DNA of 17,180 bases from CAYPZL01 sp964415045 (GCA_964415045.1 CAYPZL010000124.1:1-17180); one strand, 5' to 3'; shown: positions 1 to 6,260, counted from the stretch's first letter. Notes: generated by a model not told the origin, from the sequence alone. Translations and numbers: made by a program.

Positions 1-121
1 TTGGCCGCAGGAAAGAAGGCTGCATAGTCGTGAAACTTATGAAATGCGGTACTAGCAATGCAGCACCACCCAGCCCGGCCACACCCGCCAGGAAACGTCG
101 CCGTTCCACACGTCCGATCAT
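1..121 (-). CDS. N-terminus of a twin-arginine exported protein (partial, runs off the window)
   Basis: The minus strand opens with an ATG at 121-119 and stays open for 40 codons to the window edge. The start is supported by GGAGAAAGGGG a few bases upstream. The residues are a classic Tat leader: a short polar start, then RRRFLAGVAGLGGAALLV, which fits the RRxFL consensus and a mildly hydrophobic, Gly/Ala-rich h-region. In planctomycetes such leaders often precede oxidoreductases of the Gfo/Idh/MocA type, sulfatases or DUF1501 proteins, but nothing of the mature domain is visible, so no function is assigned. It lies 180 bases downstream of the glycerate kinase on the same strand and could belong to the same transcript. 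Confidence 0.7.
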   Translation of the reverse strand, partial: MIGRVERRRFLAGVAGLGGAALLVPHFISFTTMQPSFLRP

Positions 122-220
122 TTGCGTCCCCTTTCTCCAGATAAACCGTTTGGCTTGCGCACGTCTCATCCTGAAAGAAACGCAGCGCAATGAACGATCT
201 GGTACGCGAACGAAAGAGAC

Positions 221-264
221 TTTTCATTCTCGGGCCAGATCCTTCGCCGGCGGCTCAGGATGAC
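221..264 (-). repeat. Dispersed short repeat, copy 1 (GTCATCCTGAGC type)
   Basis: Read on the minus strand this begins GTCATCCTGAGCCGCCGG and continues with a GAAGGATCTGG core. A diverged copy lies on the plus strand at 15966-16010, sharing GTCAT-CTGAGCC-CCGGCG and a GATC-GG core in the same order over about 45 bases. Short GTCATxCTGAGC-type repeats occur between genes in many bacterial genomes; their function is not known to me. It lies between the glycerate kinase stop and the Tat-leader gene. Confidence 0.5.
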
Positions 265-300
265 GGAATCCTACCGCGCGCGAGTCTTTCCTGGCACATC

Positions 301-1425
301 TTAGCCCCACAGGTGCGCCGATGCAAACCGGCGAGCCGTTTTGTCGAGCAATGCGGCGGCGTTGGCGATGGCGTGTTGCGTATCCATCGCGTCGTCGGCG
401 CAAGGCAGCGCCGCTTTGATGCCGGCGGCGCGATACTGCGACGGCGACAATCGCACGCGACCGGCCAGGACGGCGACCTTCGCGCCGGTCTGCTGGGCGA
501 TTCGCGTGACGCCGGAGACGACTTTGCCGCGCAGCGACTGCTCGTCGAGGCAACCCTCACCCGTGACGACCCAGTGGGCATCGGCGAGCGCATCGGGCAG
601 GCCGCTGTGGGACATGACCGTGTCTATTCCGGAGACCAGGCGGGCGTTCATGAAGGCGACCGCGCCGGCCGCCAGGCCGCCGGCTGCGCCCCCGCCGGGC
701 AGGTCCGTCACGTCGCGACCGAGTTGCTCTTTCGCCAGCTTTGCCAGGTGCGACAGGCCCGCCTCCAGCGTATCGACCATCTCCGGCGTCGCGCCCTTCT
801 GCGGCCCGTACACGCGCGCCGCCCCGTGCGGGCCGCAGAGCGGATTGTCCACGTCGCACAGAACTTCGACCTCCGCCCGCAGAGCCGTTCCTGGTGGGGT
901 AATCGTATGGATCTTTGCCACTTCTGCGCCACCGAGCGGAATGCCGCGTCGTTCTTTCGTGAGGAAGCGCCAGCCCAGCGCCGTCGCGGCGCCCACTCCG
1001 CCGTCAACGGTGGCGCTTCCTCCGACGGCCAACAGGATGCGCCCGGCGCCGTGCTCGACAGCGGCGGCGATCAGCTCGCCCGTTCCGCAGGTGGTCGTTC
1101 GTAGAGGGTTCTGCTGCTCAGAGTCCAGGAGCTGCAAGCCGCTGGCGGTGGCCATCTCGACGACCGCGGTGCGCGTCTGCGGGAGCCAGACGAAACCCGC
1201 CTCGACGCGCATCTCCGGAAGCGGCCCGGTGACGGTGTGGGCGATCCACTGTCCGCCGGCTGCCTTCATCAGCGCTGCGGCCGTGCCCTCGCCGCCGTCG
1301 GCCATGGGACGGAGGACCACCTCAAGCTCAGGGCGAACCGCGCGAAACGCCGCCGCTACGATGTCGCAAGCCCGCACCGCCGGCAGGGAACCTTTGAACG
1401 AGTCCATGGCCACAACGATCTTCAT
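301..1425 (-). CDS. glxK: Glycerate kinase, type I (glycerate 2-kinase family)
   Basis: This 374-residue protein matches the usual length of the GK-I glycerate kinases (GarK/GlxK), which phosphorylate D-glycerate to 2-phosphoglycerate in the cytoplasm. The start MKIVVAMDSFKGS is the family hallmark. It is followed by MADGGEGT near residue 42, the VGGSATVDGGVGAATALGW segment near 135, and a conserved VTGEGCLDEQSLRGK motif near 290. A GGAG lies 10 bases before the ATG. It starts 32 bases after the stop of the iron-alcohol-dehydrogenase-like gene on the same strand, so the two are probably co-transcribed. The symbol is by family, and garK would be equally defensible. The enzyme looks complete, with no missing motifs. 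Confidence 0.93.
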   Translation of the reverse strand: MKIVVAMDSFKGSLPAVRACDIVAAAFRAVRPELEVVLRPMADGGEGTAAALMKAAGGQWIAHTVTGPLPEMRVEAGFVWLPQTRTAVVEMATASGLQLLDSEQQNPLRTTTCGTGELIAAAVEHGAGRILLAVGGSATVDGGVGAATALGWRFLTKERRGIPLGGAEVAKIHTITPPGTALRAEVEVLCDVDNPLCGPHGAARVYGPQKGATPEMVDTLEAGLSHLAKLAKEQLGRDVTDLPGGGAAGGLAAGAVAFMNARLVSGIDTVMSHSGLPDALADAHWVVTGEGCLDEQSLRGKVVSGVTRIAQQTGAKVAVLAGRVRLSPSQYRAAGIKAALPCADDAMDTQHAIANAAALLDKTARRFASAHLWG

Positions 1426-1457
1426 CTACTGTTTGCTCCGCATCGTCCGCCGGATGG

Positions 1458-2039
1458 CTACGGCACGTTCCTGACCGCCTCGAGATCGCCGTCGCGGGCC
1501 GCTGCCAGGACCGAGCCCATGTATTCATCCACCATCTCGGCCGTCAGTGGGATGGGCATGTTTTCCAGCTTCATCTTCAGTTGCGGGTCCTTCGCCGCCG
1601 CCAGGGCCCGCTCGATGTGCGCCGGGCCGAAGCCTGCCACCTCGGCGAATGTCGTCGGGAATCCTGCAGCGTCGGCAAATCTCATCATCGCTTCGGCGAC
1701 CGCAATACCCAATTCTCTGCCGCTGCGGCCGCCGACGTCGGCATCGGCCCATCCCGCCCGGTTCAACAGCTCCGCGACCAGACGTAGCGGCTGCTCGATG
1801 GCCGGCGCGAAGAACACCGTGTAGTACGGATTCATCAGGGCGCAGGCCCGCCCGTGCGGCAGCAGGTCCACCAGGGAGAAGCTCGTCAGGTGCCCGCCGT
1901 TGGTGCCGCCGATCATGATGGCGTAGCCGCCCAGGCCGGCCGCCACGGGCCCCACCGCGCCCAGAACACCGGAGCCAAACAAGTAGGACCCGCCCTTGAA
2001 CTGCAACAGCAGCTTCTTCGCCTCGTCAAAAACCGTCAT
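1458..2039 (-). CDS. Iron-containing alcohol dehydrogenase-like protein with a large internal deletion
   Basis: The start at 2039 is chosen over an upstream in-frame ATG because AAAGGA sits just before it. The first 37 residues (MTVFDEAKKLLLQFKG, then SYLFGSGVL) match the N-terminus of group III Fe-dependent alcohol dehydrogenases. The text then jumps straight to GYAIMIGGTNGGHLTSFSLV and LLPHGRACALMNPYYTVFF, which belong to the C-terminal helical half. About 200 residues are absent, including the GGGS NAD-binding loop and the Asp and first His of the metal site; the later two His remain. Full-length relatives are about 390-400 residues, this one 193. The frame is preserved across the join near 1921-1935. 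It is probably inactive as a dehydrogenase, being either a genuine in-frame deletion or an assembly collapse. It is first in an operon with glycerate kinase. Confidence 0.75.
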   Translation of the reverse strand: MTVFDEAKKLLLQFKGGSYLFGSGVLGAVGPVAAGLGGYAIMIGGTNGGHLTSFSLVDLLPHGRACALMNPYYTVFFAPAIEQPLRLVAELLNRAGWADADVGGRSGRELGIAVAEAMMRFADAAGFPTTFAEVAGFGPAHIERALAAAKDPQLKMKLENMPIPLTAEMVDEYMGSVLAAARDGDLEAVRNVP

Positions 2040-2088
2040 CCCTATCCTTTCGATCTCATTGTGATTCGCCCGTACCGAGCGCCCCGCC

Positions 2089-2117
2089 ATTATACCCACC
2101 CCAGCCCCCCGGACCAG
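2089..2117 (-). promoter_or_regulatory. Candidate sigma-70 promoter for the ADH-like / glycerate kinase genes
   Basis: On the minus strand a perfect TATAAT (2094-2089) lies about 50 bases before the start codon at 2039. The -35 position at 17-base spacing reads CTGGTC, which is weak, so the call rests on the -10 box and its placement. Confidence 0.45.
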
Positions 2118-2170
2118 AGGCGAGCCCCGGAGGACAGCCACGTCTCTCGCCCCGGCGAGCTTCCCGTGGC

Positions 2171-2198
2171 TTGACTTGGAGGCGGGGGGCTCTACAAT
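2171..2198 (+). promoter_or_regulatory. Sigma-70 promoter for the aldose 1-epimerase gene
   Basis: TTGACT (2171-2176), a 16-base spacer and TACAAT (2193-2198) make a good housekeeping promoter about 65 bases before the ATG at 2264. It diverges from the minus-strand TATAAT at 2089-2094. Confidence 0.6.
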
Positions 2199-2263
2199 CG
2201 GGGCGGCGCCCGGTTGGCGCGGGGGGCGTTCGTTGTTGAGGTCGGTTCGTGGAGGTACGTATC

Positions 2264-3400
2264 ATGAGCGTCAAATGCATCCTCGCCTGCTTCGTCGTGG
2301 TCGTTGGCGTACAACCGTTCGTCGGTGTCTCTTCCGGCGGTGGGCCGGCCGGCCTCGATGTGACGGCGGCGCCGTTCGGCCGGACCCAGGCCGGCGAAAA
2401 CGTGACGATCTACACGCTGACCAACGCCCACGGCCTGCGGGCCCGCGTCATGGAATACGGTGCGATTCTGGTCTCGCTGGAGGTCCCCGACCGCGCAGGC
2501 ACGCCGGGCGACGTGGTCCTCGGCTTCGACACGCTCGAACCCTACCTCAAGGGACATCCGCTCTTCGGCTCGACCGTCGGGCGCTACGCCAACCGCATCG
2601 CCAACGCTCGCTTCATGCTCGACGGCGTCGAACACCGCCTCACACGGAACGCCGGCAAAAACCACATCCACGGCGGAGGCAACAAGCGCTTCGACAAGGC
2701 CGTCTGGAAAGGAAATCCCTTCCGACGCGACAACGAGGTGGGCGTACGCCTGTGGCACCGCAGCGAAGACGGGGAAGAAGGATTCCCCGGCAATCTCGAT
2801 TGCTTCGTGACCTATACGCTGACGAACGACAACGAGCTGAAGATCGACTACGAGGCCATGACGGACAAGCCGACCATCGTCAACCTCACCAACCACAGCT
2901 ACTTCAATCTGGCCGGGGCGGGCAACGGCGACGTGCTCGGCCACGAGCTTACGATCCACGCGCGATGGTATACACCTGCCGGCGAGGGCCTCATCCCCAC
3001 GGGTGAGATTCGCAGCGTCAAAGGCACGCCGCTGGACTTCACCGAGCCCCGCAAGATCGGCGCCCGCATCGGCGAGCTGACCGAGACGCGCGGCTACGAT
3101 CACAACTACGTGCTCGACGGCTCCTACGGGGCGCTTGTCCCGGCGGCGCGGGCGTACGAGCCGGTTAGCGGGCGAGTCATGGAGGCCTTCACGACCCAGC
3201 CCGGCATGCAGCTCTATACCGCCAACGGCATGAGGGACATCGAGGGCAAGGCCGGGAAAACCTACAACCGCCACGCCGGGTTCTGCTTCGAGACCCAGCA
3301 CTTCCCCGACTCGCCCAACAAGCCGCACTTTCCCTCAACCGTCCTGCGCCCGGGCCAACAATTCCACAGCACCACGATTTTCAAATTCTCCCAGCGCTGA
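2264..3400 (+). CDS. galM: Exported aldose 1-epimerase (galactose mutarotase)
   Basis: The ATG at 2264 follows GGAGGT by seven bases and is preferred to the in-frame GTG at 2249. The 378-residue product begins with a signal peptide (MSVKCILACFVVVVGVQPF), so it acts outside the cytoplasm, unlike E. coli GalM. Family motifs are all present: GSTVGRYANRI, NHIHGG with His136, NHSYFNLAG with the catalytic acid His211, and CFETQHFPDSPN with the catalytic base Glu343. It interconverts alpha and beta anomers of galactose, glucose and related aldoses. It is monocistronic with its own promoter, and no Leloir-pathway genes adjoin it. A role beside secreted glycosidases, converting freshly released sugars, is an inference from its location. 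Confidence 0.93.
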   Translation: MSVKCILACFVVVVGVQPFVGVSSGGGPAGLDVTAAPFGRTQAGENVTIYTLTNAHGLRARVMEYGAILVSLEVPDRAGTPGDVVLGFDTLEPYLKGHPLFGSTVGRYANRIANARFMLDGVEHRLTRNAGKNHIHGGGNKRFDKAVWKGNPFRRDNEVGVRLWHRSEDGEEGFPGNLDCFVTYTLTNDNELKIDYEAMTDKPTIVNLTNHSYFNLAGAGNGDVLGHELTIHARWYTPAGEGLIPTGEIRSVKGTPLDFTEPRKIGARIGELTETRGYDHNYVLDGSYGALVPAARAYEPVSGRVMEAFTTQPGMQLYTANGMRDIEGKAGKTYNRHAGFCFETQHFPDSPNKPHFPSTVLRPGQQFHSTTIFKFSQR

Positions 3401-3683
3401 GAATCCATTTGCGGAGGAGACGGGCGCGTCTTTGATGCGGGCAATTCCCGGGACGCCGCTCGGAGTGAACGTGAAAACGGCCCGCGCGATCCGGGCGAGG
3501 CAACCGCACGGGCCTTGCTATGTGATCCGTCCTTGGCCAAGAAGCTCTGAGTCCGTTCCCGGCTTATGGCAGTTGGTCGTTGTGATCCTTGGCCCTTGTC
3601 CACGGGCCCCGGCGTACGTTTGCACCACCGGCCTTCGGGTAACCGGGGCCTTTGCGCGCCGCCCTGACGTAAGGCGCCGGTGC
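3401..3683 (+). other. Convergent intergenic region with inverted repeats (possible terminators)
   Basis: No gene is visible between the mutarotase stop and the STAS stop. Three symmetric elements are present: GGCCCG/CGGGCC arms at 3479-3484 and 3509-3514, the 10-base palindrome CTTGGCCAAG at 3532-3541, and perfect arms GGCCCCGG (3605-3612) and CCGGGGCC (3643-3650), the latter followed by TTT. The last pair is the best candidate for stopping transcription between the convergent genes, but no long T-run follows. Confidence 0.35.
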
Positions 3684-4019
3684 CTACGCAAGAGTCCGGA
3701 CGGTCGCAAGAGCATCGAATTTCTCATCGACGATCTCAAAGAGGTCGTCGAGCCCTGTGACCGAGAAGACGCCTTTCGTGGCCGTATCGACGTGGCACAG
3801 CACCAGCTTGCGGCGGCACTGGGCCAGCAGCGTTTGCAGACGCACCAGCTCGGCCAGCGAGTTCGACGTCAGGATGGTAACCTCCGAAAAATCCACCACC
3901 ACGTCGCAATCGCCCTTCTCCCGGACCAAACGCTCGGTCTCCTGCAACTCCTCAACCACTCCGGGCTCCGCAGGAAGCTCCACCAAAATCACTTGCTCTG
4001 ACCACTTCTGAGCACTCAT
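3684..4019 (-). CDS. STAS-domain protein (anti-sigma-factor antagonist family)
   Basis: The protein is 111 residues, a single STAS domain. The start at 4019 is preferred because AAGGAG lies seven bases upstream; two upstream in-frame ATGs lack this. The diagnostic central strand-helix reads VVVDFSEVTILTSNSLAELVRL over about 22 positions, aligning with the DLSxVxxIDSSGL motif of SpoIIAA. The serine that is phosphorylated in SpoIIAA is kept, but the preceding Asp is Thr and the glycine is Ser. Proteins of this fold bind anti-sigma kinases or act in partner-switching and lipid-transport complexes. No anti-sigma kinase, phosphatase or sigma factor is nearby, so it is an orphan and its partner cannot be named. 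Confidence 0.8.
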   Translation of the reverse strand: MSAQKWSEQVILVELPAEPGVVEELQETERLVREKGDCDVVVDFSEVTILTSNSLAELVRLQTLLAQCRRKLVLCHVDTATKGVFSVTGLDDLFEIVDEKFDALATVRTLA

Positions 4020-4376
4020 TTGCTCACTCCTTGTCTGACTCATAAGAACTCGCGTACATTCCACTACGCCCATCGGCCCGCGCGACAGGTGACTTAACCA
4101 TCGCGCCCGCGCCGGTCACGTTTTTCACGCAAAATACGTATTTCCCCCAGGGGCCACCGTCACGTTTGTTCGGCTCGTCAGACATACATATAGAAGCTGA
4201 ACATGTCCGCCCATGGCAACGCATCGGCCCGTGGCGGCGGCCAAAAGTGAACAGTAGCAGGTACGCGCGCATCTGCTCGAGTGGTTGCAGGAACGGCCCG
4301 CTCACACCCCGATCCGCCCCGAGAGGCGATTGTGGCAGGATCAATCGAAGCGGCCGCAGCCCGGGCCCAGGTAAGA
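4020..4376. other. Divergent intergenic region with a 12-bp palindrome
   Basis: This is the shared upstream region of the STAS gene (minus) and the tail-tube-like gene (plus). The clearest element is the perfect palindrome AAATACGTATTT at 4132-4143, AT-rich in a GC-rich setting and about 113 bases before the STAS start, which would suit a dimeric regulator. No gene was recognised. A plus-strand frame ending at the TAA 4398-4400 reads smoothly for about 40 codons (including REAIVAGSIEAAAARAQVR) but has no credible start. Confidence 0.35.
4166..4194 (+). promoter_or_regulatory. Possible promoter for the tail-tube-like gene
   Basis: TTGTTC (4166-4171), a 17-base spacer and TATAGA (4189-4194). 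If used, it gives a leader of about 290 bases before the ATG at 4495. Confidence 0.3.
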
Positions 4377-4419
4377 AAGGAGGTCAGAGGCAATGCCTAA
4401 GCTGCCGAGAGCACCCTGA
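4377..4419 (+). promoter_or_regulatory. Perfect Shine-Dalgarno with an 8-codon leader ORF
   Basis: AAGGAGGT at 4377-4384 is a full match to the anti-Shine-Dalgarno consensus and is followed after eight bases by ATG 4393. The reading frame is MPKLPRAP and stops at TGA 4417-4419. A small hairpin (AGGC AAT GCCT, 4388-4398) covers the start. It lies 75 bases upstream of the tail-tube-like gene, so it may be a translated leader peptide. It could also be the remnant of a frameshifted small gene. Confidence 0.3.
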
Positions 4420-4494
4420 TCCTGGCCCATCAAGGCGGGAAGGCGTCAAACCAACTGCTAACAAACACTCTTTCGGAAAAGCGGAGGTACAATC

Positions 4495-4926
4495 ATGAGA
4501 CGTAAATATTCCTGGCCCCTCCTCACAGTCTGCGTCGTCGCTTTGGTTTCGCTGGTCCTGACCGATTCCGGTGAGCTTTGGGGCCAGCGGACGGGCGGCC
4601 AGGCCCTCGTCCTGGCCGGCGGCGATTCCTACATTTTCCGGCTGCAACTCCAGCAAGGCATCGAGCAGGACTACACCGAGTGCGTGGGCCTGGGCTCGAG
4701 CAACGCGATCGAGGAAGCCATCCGGCTAACCAATGCCGGCGTCGTCTTCACGGAAAAGACCCCCGGCACCCTCGAATGGCAGAACATCACCCTGCGACGC
4801 GACGGCCCGGGCAACCCGGGCGTCTGGCAATGGCGCCGGGCGATGGAGGAGCTCAACCTCGACATGGCGATCCAGGACGGCACGATCACCGTCCTGACCG
4901 CCGGCTCCGCCGAGCCGGTAGCGTAG
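4495..4926 (+). CDS. Exported phage T4 gp19-like tail-tube family protein, interrupted by TAG
   Basis: The ATG at 4495 has GGAGGT six bases upstream. The 143-residue reading starts with a signal-like segment (RRK, then LLTVCVVALVSLVLT), followed by the domain layout of the gp19 / TIGR02241 tail-tube family. That layout includes YTECVGLGSSNAIEE, then LEWQNITLRR near residue 95, WQWRRAMEEL near 112 and GTITVLTAGSAEPVA at the end. In this family the next residues are normally a basic residue plus WxFxxAWP and a terminal ELAHEGLER. Here a TAG at codon 144 stops translation exactly at that point, and the missing end is found after it in the same frame. The family forms the inner tube of contractile tails and injection systems and is normally cytoplasmic, so the signal peptide is odd. 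No sheath, baseplate or ATPase gene is in the window. Confidence 0.7.
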   Translation: MRRKYSWPLLTVCVVALVSLVLTDSGELWGQRTGGQALVLAGGDSYIFRLQLQQGIEQDYTECVGLGSSNAIEEAIRLTNAGVVFTEKTPGTLEWQNITLRRDGPGNPGVWQWRRAMEELNLDMAIQDGTITVLTAGSAEPVA

Positions 4927-5052
4927 TGGTCCTTCCGCGACGGCTGGGCCGCACGCCTGACCTTCAACGGATCCCGCGAAGAGTTGGTCATCGTCCACGA
5001 AGGCCTCGAGCGCACCGGTGGCGAAGGCGGGCCGCCCCCGGCGCGACGGTAG
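4927..5052 (+). other. In-frame continuation of the tail-tube-like gene after the TAG
   Basis: The frame stays open for 41 codons to TAG 5050-5052. It reads WSFRDGWAARLTF, then REELVIVHEGLERTGG, which corresponds to the conserved C-terminal WxFxxAW and LAHEGLER motifs of gp19-like proteins. The full-length product would be about 184 residues plus whatever is read at the TAG. A single change from CAG or GAG would explain the stop. Confidence 0.65.
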
Positions 5053-5065
5053 CATAGCAACTCAA

Positions 5066-5123
5066 GGCTTCTGCTACGCCCGGCTGCGCCTGCCACGCGC
5101 AGCCGACGCGTAGCTCAGAAGCC
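5066..5123 (+). repeat. Long near-perfect hairpin downstream of the tail-tube-like gene
   Basis: The arms GGCTTCTG, CTACGC and CGGCTGCGC are mirrored by GCGCAGCCG, GCGTAG and CAGAAGCC around the seven-base loop CTGCCAC. Only one or two unpaired bases occur per arm. In RNA it would be a stem of more than 20 pairs. It may protect the 3' end of the message or help termination; it also resembles repetitive extragenic palindromes. Confidence 0.6.
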
Positions 5124-5125
5124 GC

Positions 5126-5161
5126 CTGCCGGCAGCGGCACCGCTGGCAGAGCGTGTTTTT
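5126..5161 (+). terminator. Candidate intrinsic terminator after the tail-tube-like gene
   Basis: CTGCC (5126-5130) pairs with GGCAG (5146-5150), with an inner AGCG/CGCT stem, and five T's follow at 5157-5161 after a six-base gap. It stands directly after the long hairpin. Confidence 0.45.
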
Positions 5162-5269
5162 GCGCGCCCCGGCGACGTTAGGACCACCAAAAAGCCACAC
5201 CCCGTCGAGGCCGCCGACGCCCAATGTCCAAGAATATCGACCGTATCACTCCAGGCCGCGCTGCATTTT

Positions 5270-5288
5270 CGGAATATTACCCATTCCG
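5270..5288. promoter_or_regulatory. Inverted repeat upstream of the PEP-CTERM promoter
   Basis: CGGAAT (5270-5275) and ATTCCG (5283-5288) are perfect arms around seven bases, 21 bases upstream of the -35 box. The placement suits an activator or repressor site; no protein is assigned. Confidence 0.3.
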
Positions 5289-5309
5289 GCTCGGCCTGCG
5301 TCAGAACTC

Positions 5310-5338
5310 TTGACTTGGCCGGCCGAATCGGGTATCCT
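5310..5338 (+). promoter_or_regulatory. Sigma-70 promoter of the PEP-CTERM gene
   Basis: TTGACT (5310-5315), exactly 17 bases, then TATCCT (5333-5338). Transcription would begin near 5344, giving a leader of about 120 bases. Confidence 0.6.
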
Positions 5339-5342
5339 GAAT

Positions 5343-5414
5343 GTGCAGGCTAACTGGGGAATTCCAGGCAATATGGGGGCTCTGAAGCTGTGCCTCCGGA
5401 TCGTCTGCCTGCAC
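5343..5414 (+). promoter_or_regulatory. Possible structured 5' leader RNA of the PEP-CTERM gene
   Basis: The first predicted transcribed bases, GTGCAGGC (5343-5350), pair perfectly with GCCTGCAC (5407-5414). Inside lie CTGG/CCAG (about 5354-5367) and a second GGC/GCC stem, giving a multi-branch shape closed at the transcript start. It matches no riboswitch class that I can recognise. Confidence 0.35.
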
Positions 5415-5464
5415 GGATTGACGCCAGGGACGCTGCTTCGTCACACGGGGGGGGCCAAACAGAC

Positions 5465-6031
5465 ATGAAGCGGCCAGGAATTGCGTATCTCGGCTTGTGT
5501 ATCGCCGGTACGGTTTGGGCTCTCGGTCCGTCGGCCTCGCCGGCGCGCGCCGAGGCACCAGCCTACCATCTCTTCATCGAACAGAGCCCCGCCCGAGCCG
5601 GCGTGGTCAAGCCGAACGCCGGCAGGCACCGCTTCTACGCCAACTGCGTCGTCACCGTCAGCGCCGAGCCCCAGGCCGGCTATCAGTTCGCTTTCTGGCT
5701 CGGCGACGTAGGCGATCCGAAGGCCCCCACGACCACCGTGCACGTCGACTCGACCAAAGTCGTGGTCGCCGTATTCCGGCCCGTCGAGACGAAGCGCATC
5801 CCCGACGAGCACGGCGGCGCCGGCGGGGGTGGCTCTGGTCCCGGCTCGCTGATGCCAAGCATCACGGACCTCAGCACACCCGGATACGCCCTCTCGCTGG
5901 GCGGCGCTGTCCGGCCCGACGCCGAAATCCGCATCGTGCCCGTCGTAACCCCCGAACCCGCCACCATCGCCCTGCTCGCCCTTGGCGCCGTCGCCCTGCG
6001 ACGCAGACGCCAGGCAACCGAATCGACCTGA
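5465..6031 (+). CDS. PEP-CTERM sorted protein with an InlB-B-type repeat domain
   Basis: The start at 5465 gives a proper signal peptide (MKRPGIAYLGLCIAGTVWAL, ending near SPARAEA) that the longer upstream reading would bury. The 188-residue product has one bacterial-repeat domain of the InlB-B type at about residues 35-110. Its pattern is GVVKPNAGRHRFYANCVV, then AEPQAGYQFAFWLGD and VVVAVFRPV. A Gly-rich linker follows, and the end is TPEPATIALLALGAVALRRR, a PEP-CTERM signal (PEP at 163-165, hydrophobic stretch, Arg cluster). Such tails are recognised and cleaved by exosortase, so the protein is exported and probably part of the envelope or an extracellular matrix. The exosortase is not in the window. 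It is monocistronic with promoter and terminator. Confidence 0.87.
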   Translation: MKRPGIAYLGLCIAGTVWALGPSASPARAEAPAYHLFIEQSPARAGVVKPNAGRHRFYANCVVTVSAEPQAGYQFAFWLGDVGDPKAPTTTVHVDSTKVVVAVFRPVETKRIPDEHGGAGGGGSGPGSLMPSITDLSTPGYALSLGGAVRPDAEIRIVPVVTPEPATIALLALGAVALRRRRQATEST

Positions 6032-6080
6032 GAAGTACCCAGCGACCGAGCCGAACGAAAACCACAGATCATCGCCCTTC

Positions 6081-6107
6081 CGGGGCCTCCGTGGTGCCGA
6101 GTTTTTT
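6081..6107 (+). terminator. Intrinsic terminator of the PEP-CTERM gene
   Basis: CGGGGCC (6081-6087) pairs with GGTGCCG (6093-6099), with one mismatch and one wobble around a five-base loop. AG and six T's (6102-6107) follow. Confidence 0.55.
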
Positions 6108-6140
6108 CGCACACAGGCCAAAATTCCAGACAAAATTGCC

Positions 6141-6240
6141 TTGCCTTGGCCCCCTGCCCACGTTACCATAGTCGCATCCACAAGCCCCCGTCAGCTTCTT
6201 GAGTTTGCTTCTTTGATCGAATCGGGGGCTTCTTTTCTTC
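6141..6240 (+). ncRNA. Candidate small RNA unit (promoter plus immediate terminator hairpin)
   Basis: TTGCCT (6141-6146), a 17-base spacer and TACCAT (6164-6169) form a possible promoter with a start near 6176. Only a few bases later come perfect nine-base arms AAGCCCCCG (6182-6190) and CGGGGGCTT (6223-6231) around 32 bases, followed by CTTTTCTT. An isolated transcript would be about 65 bases. Alternatively the hairpin is only a back-up terminator for the PEP-CTERM gene, or a bidirectional one shared with the convergent small gene. Confidence 0.3.
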
Positions 6241-6260
6241 CAACGGATAGACGCGGGCCC

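Noticed and set aside
341..1474. 377-codon plus-strand frame opposite glycerate kinase
   Set aside because: Shadow of a fully recognisable kinase; Ser/Pro/Ala-rich with no start signal.
2192..3328. 378-codon minus-strand frame opposite the mutarotase
   Set aside because: Antisense to a gene with all catalytic motifs.
4200..4494. Cyclic-di-GMP or cobalamin riboswitch upstream of the tail-tube-like gene
   Set aside because: Neither the GEMM core nor the cobalamin box is present; only a small hairpin and a strong Shine-Dalgarno are seen.
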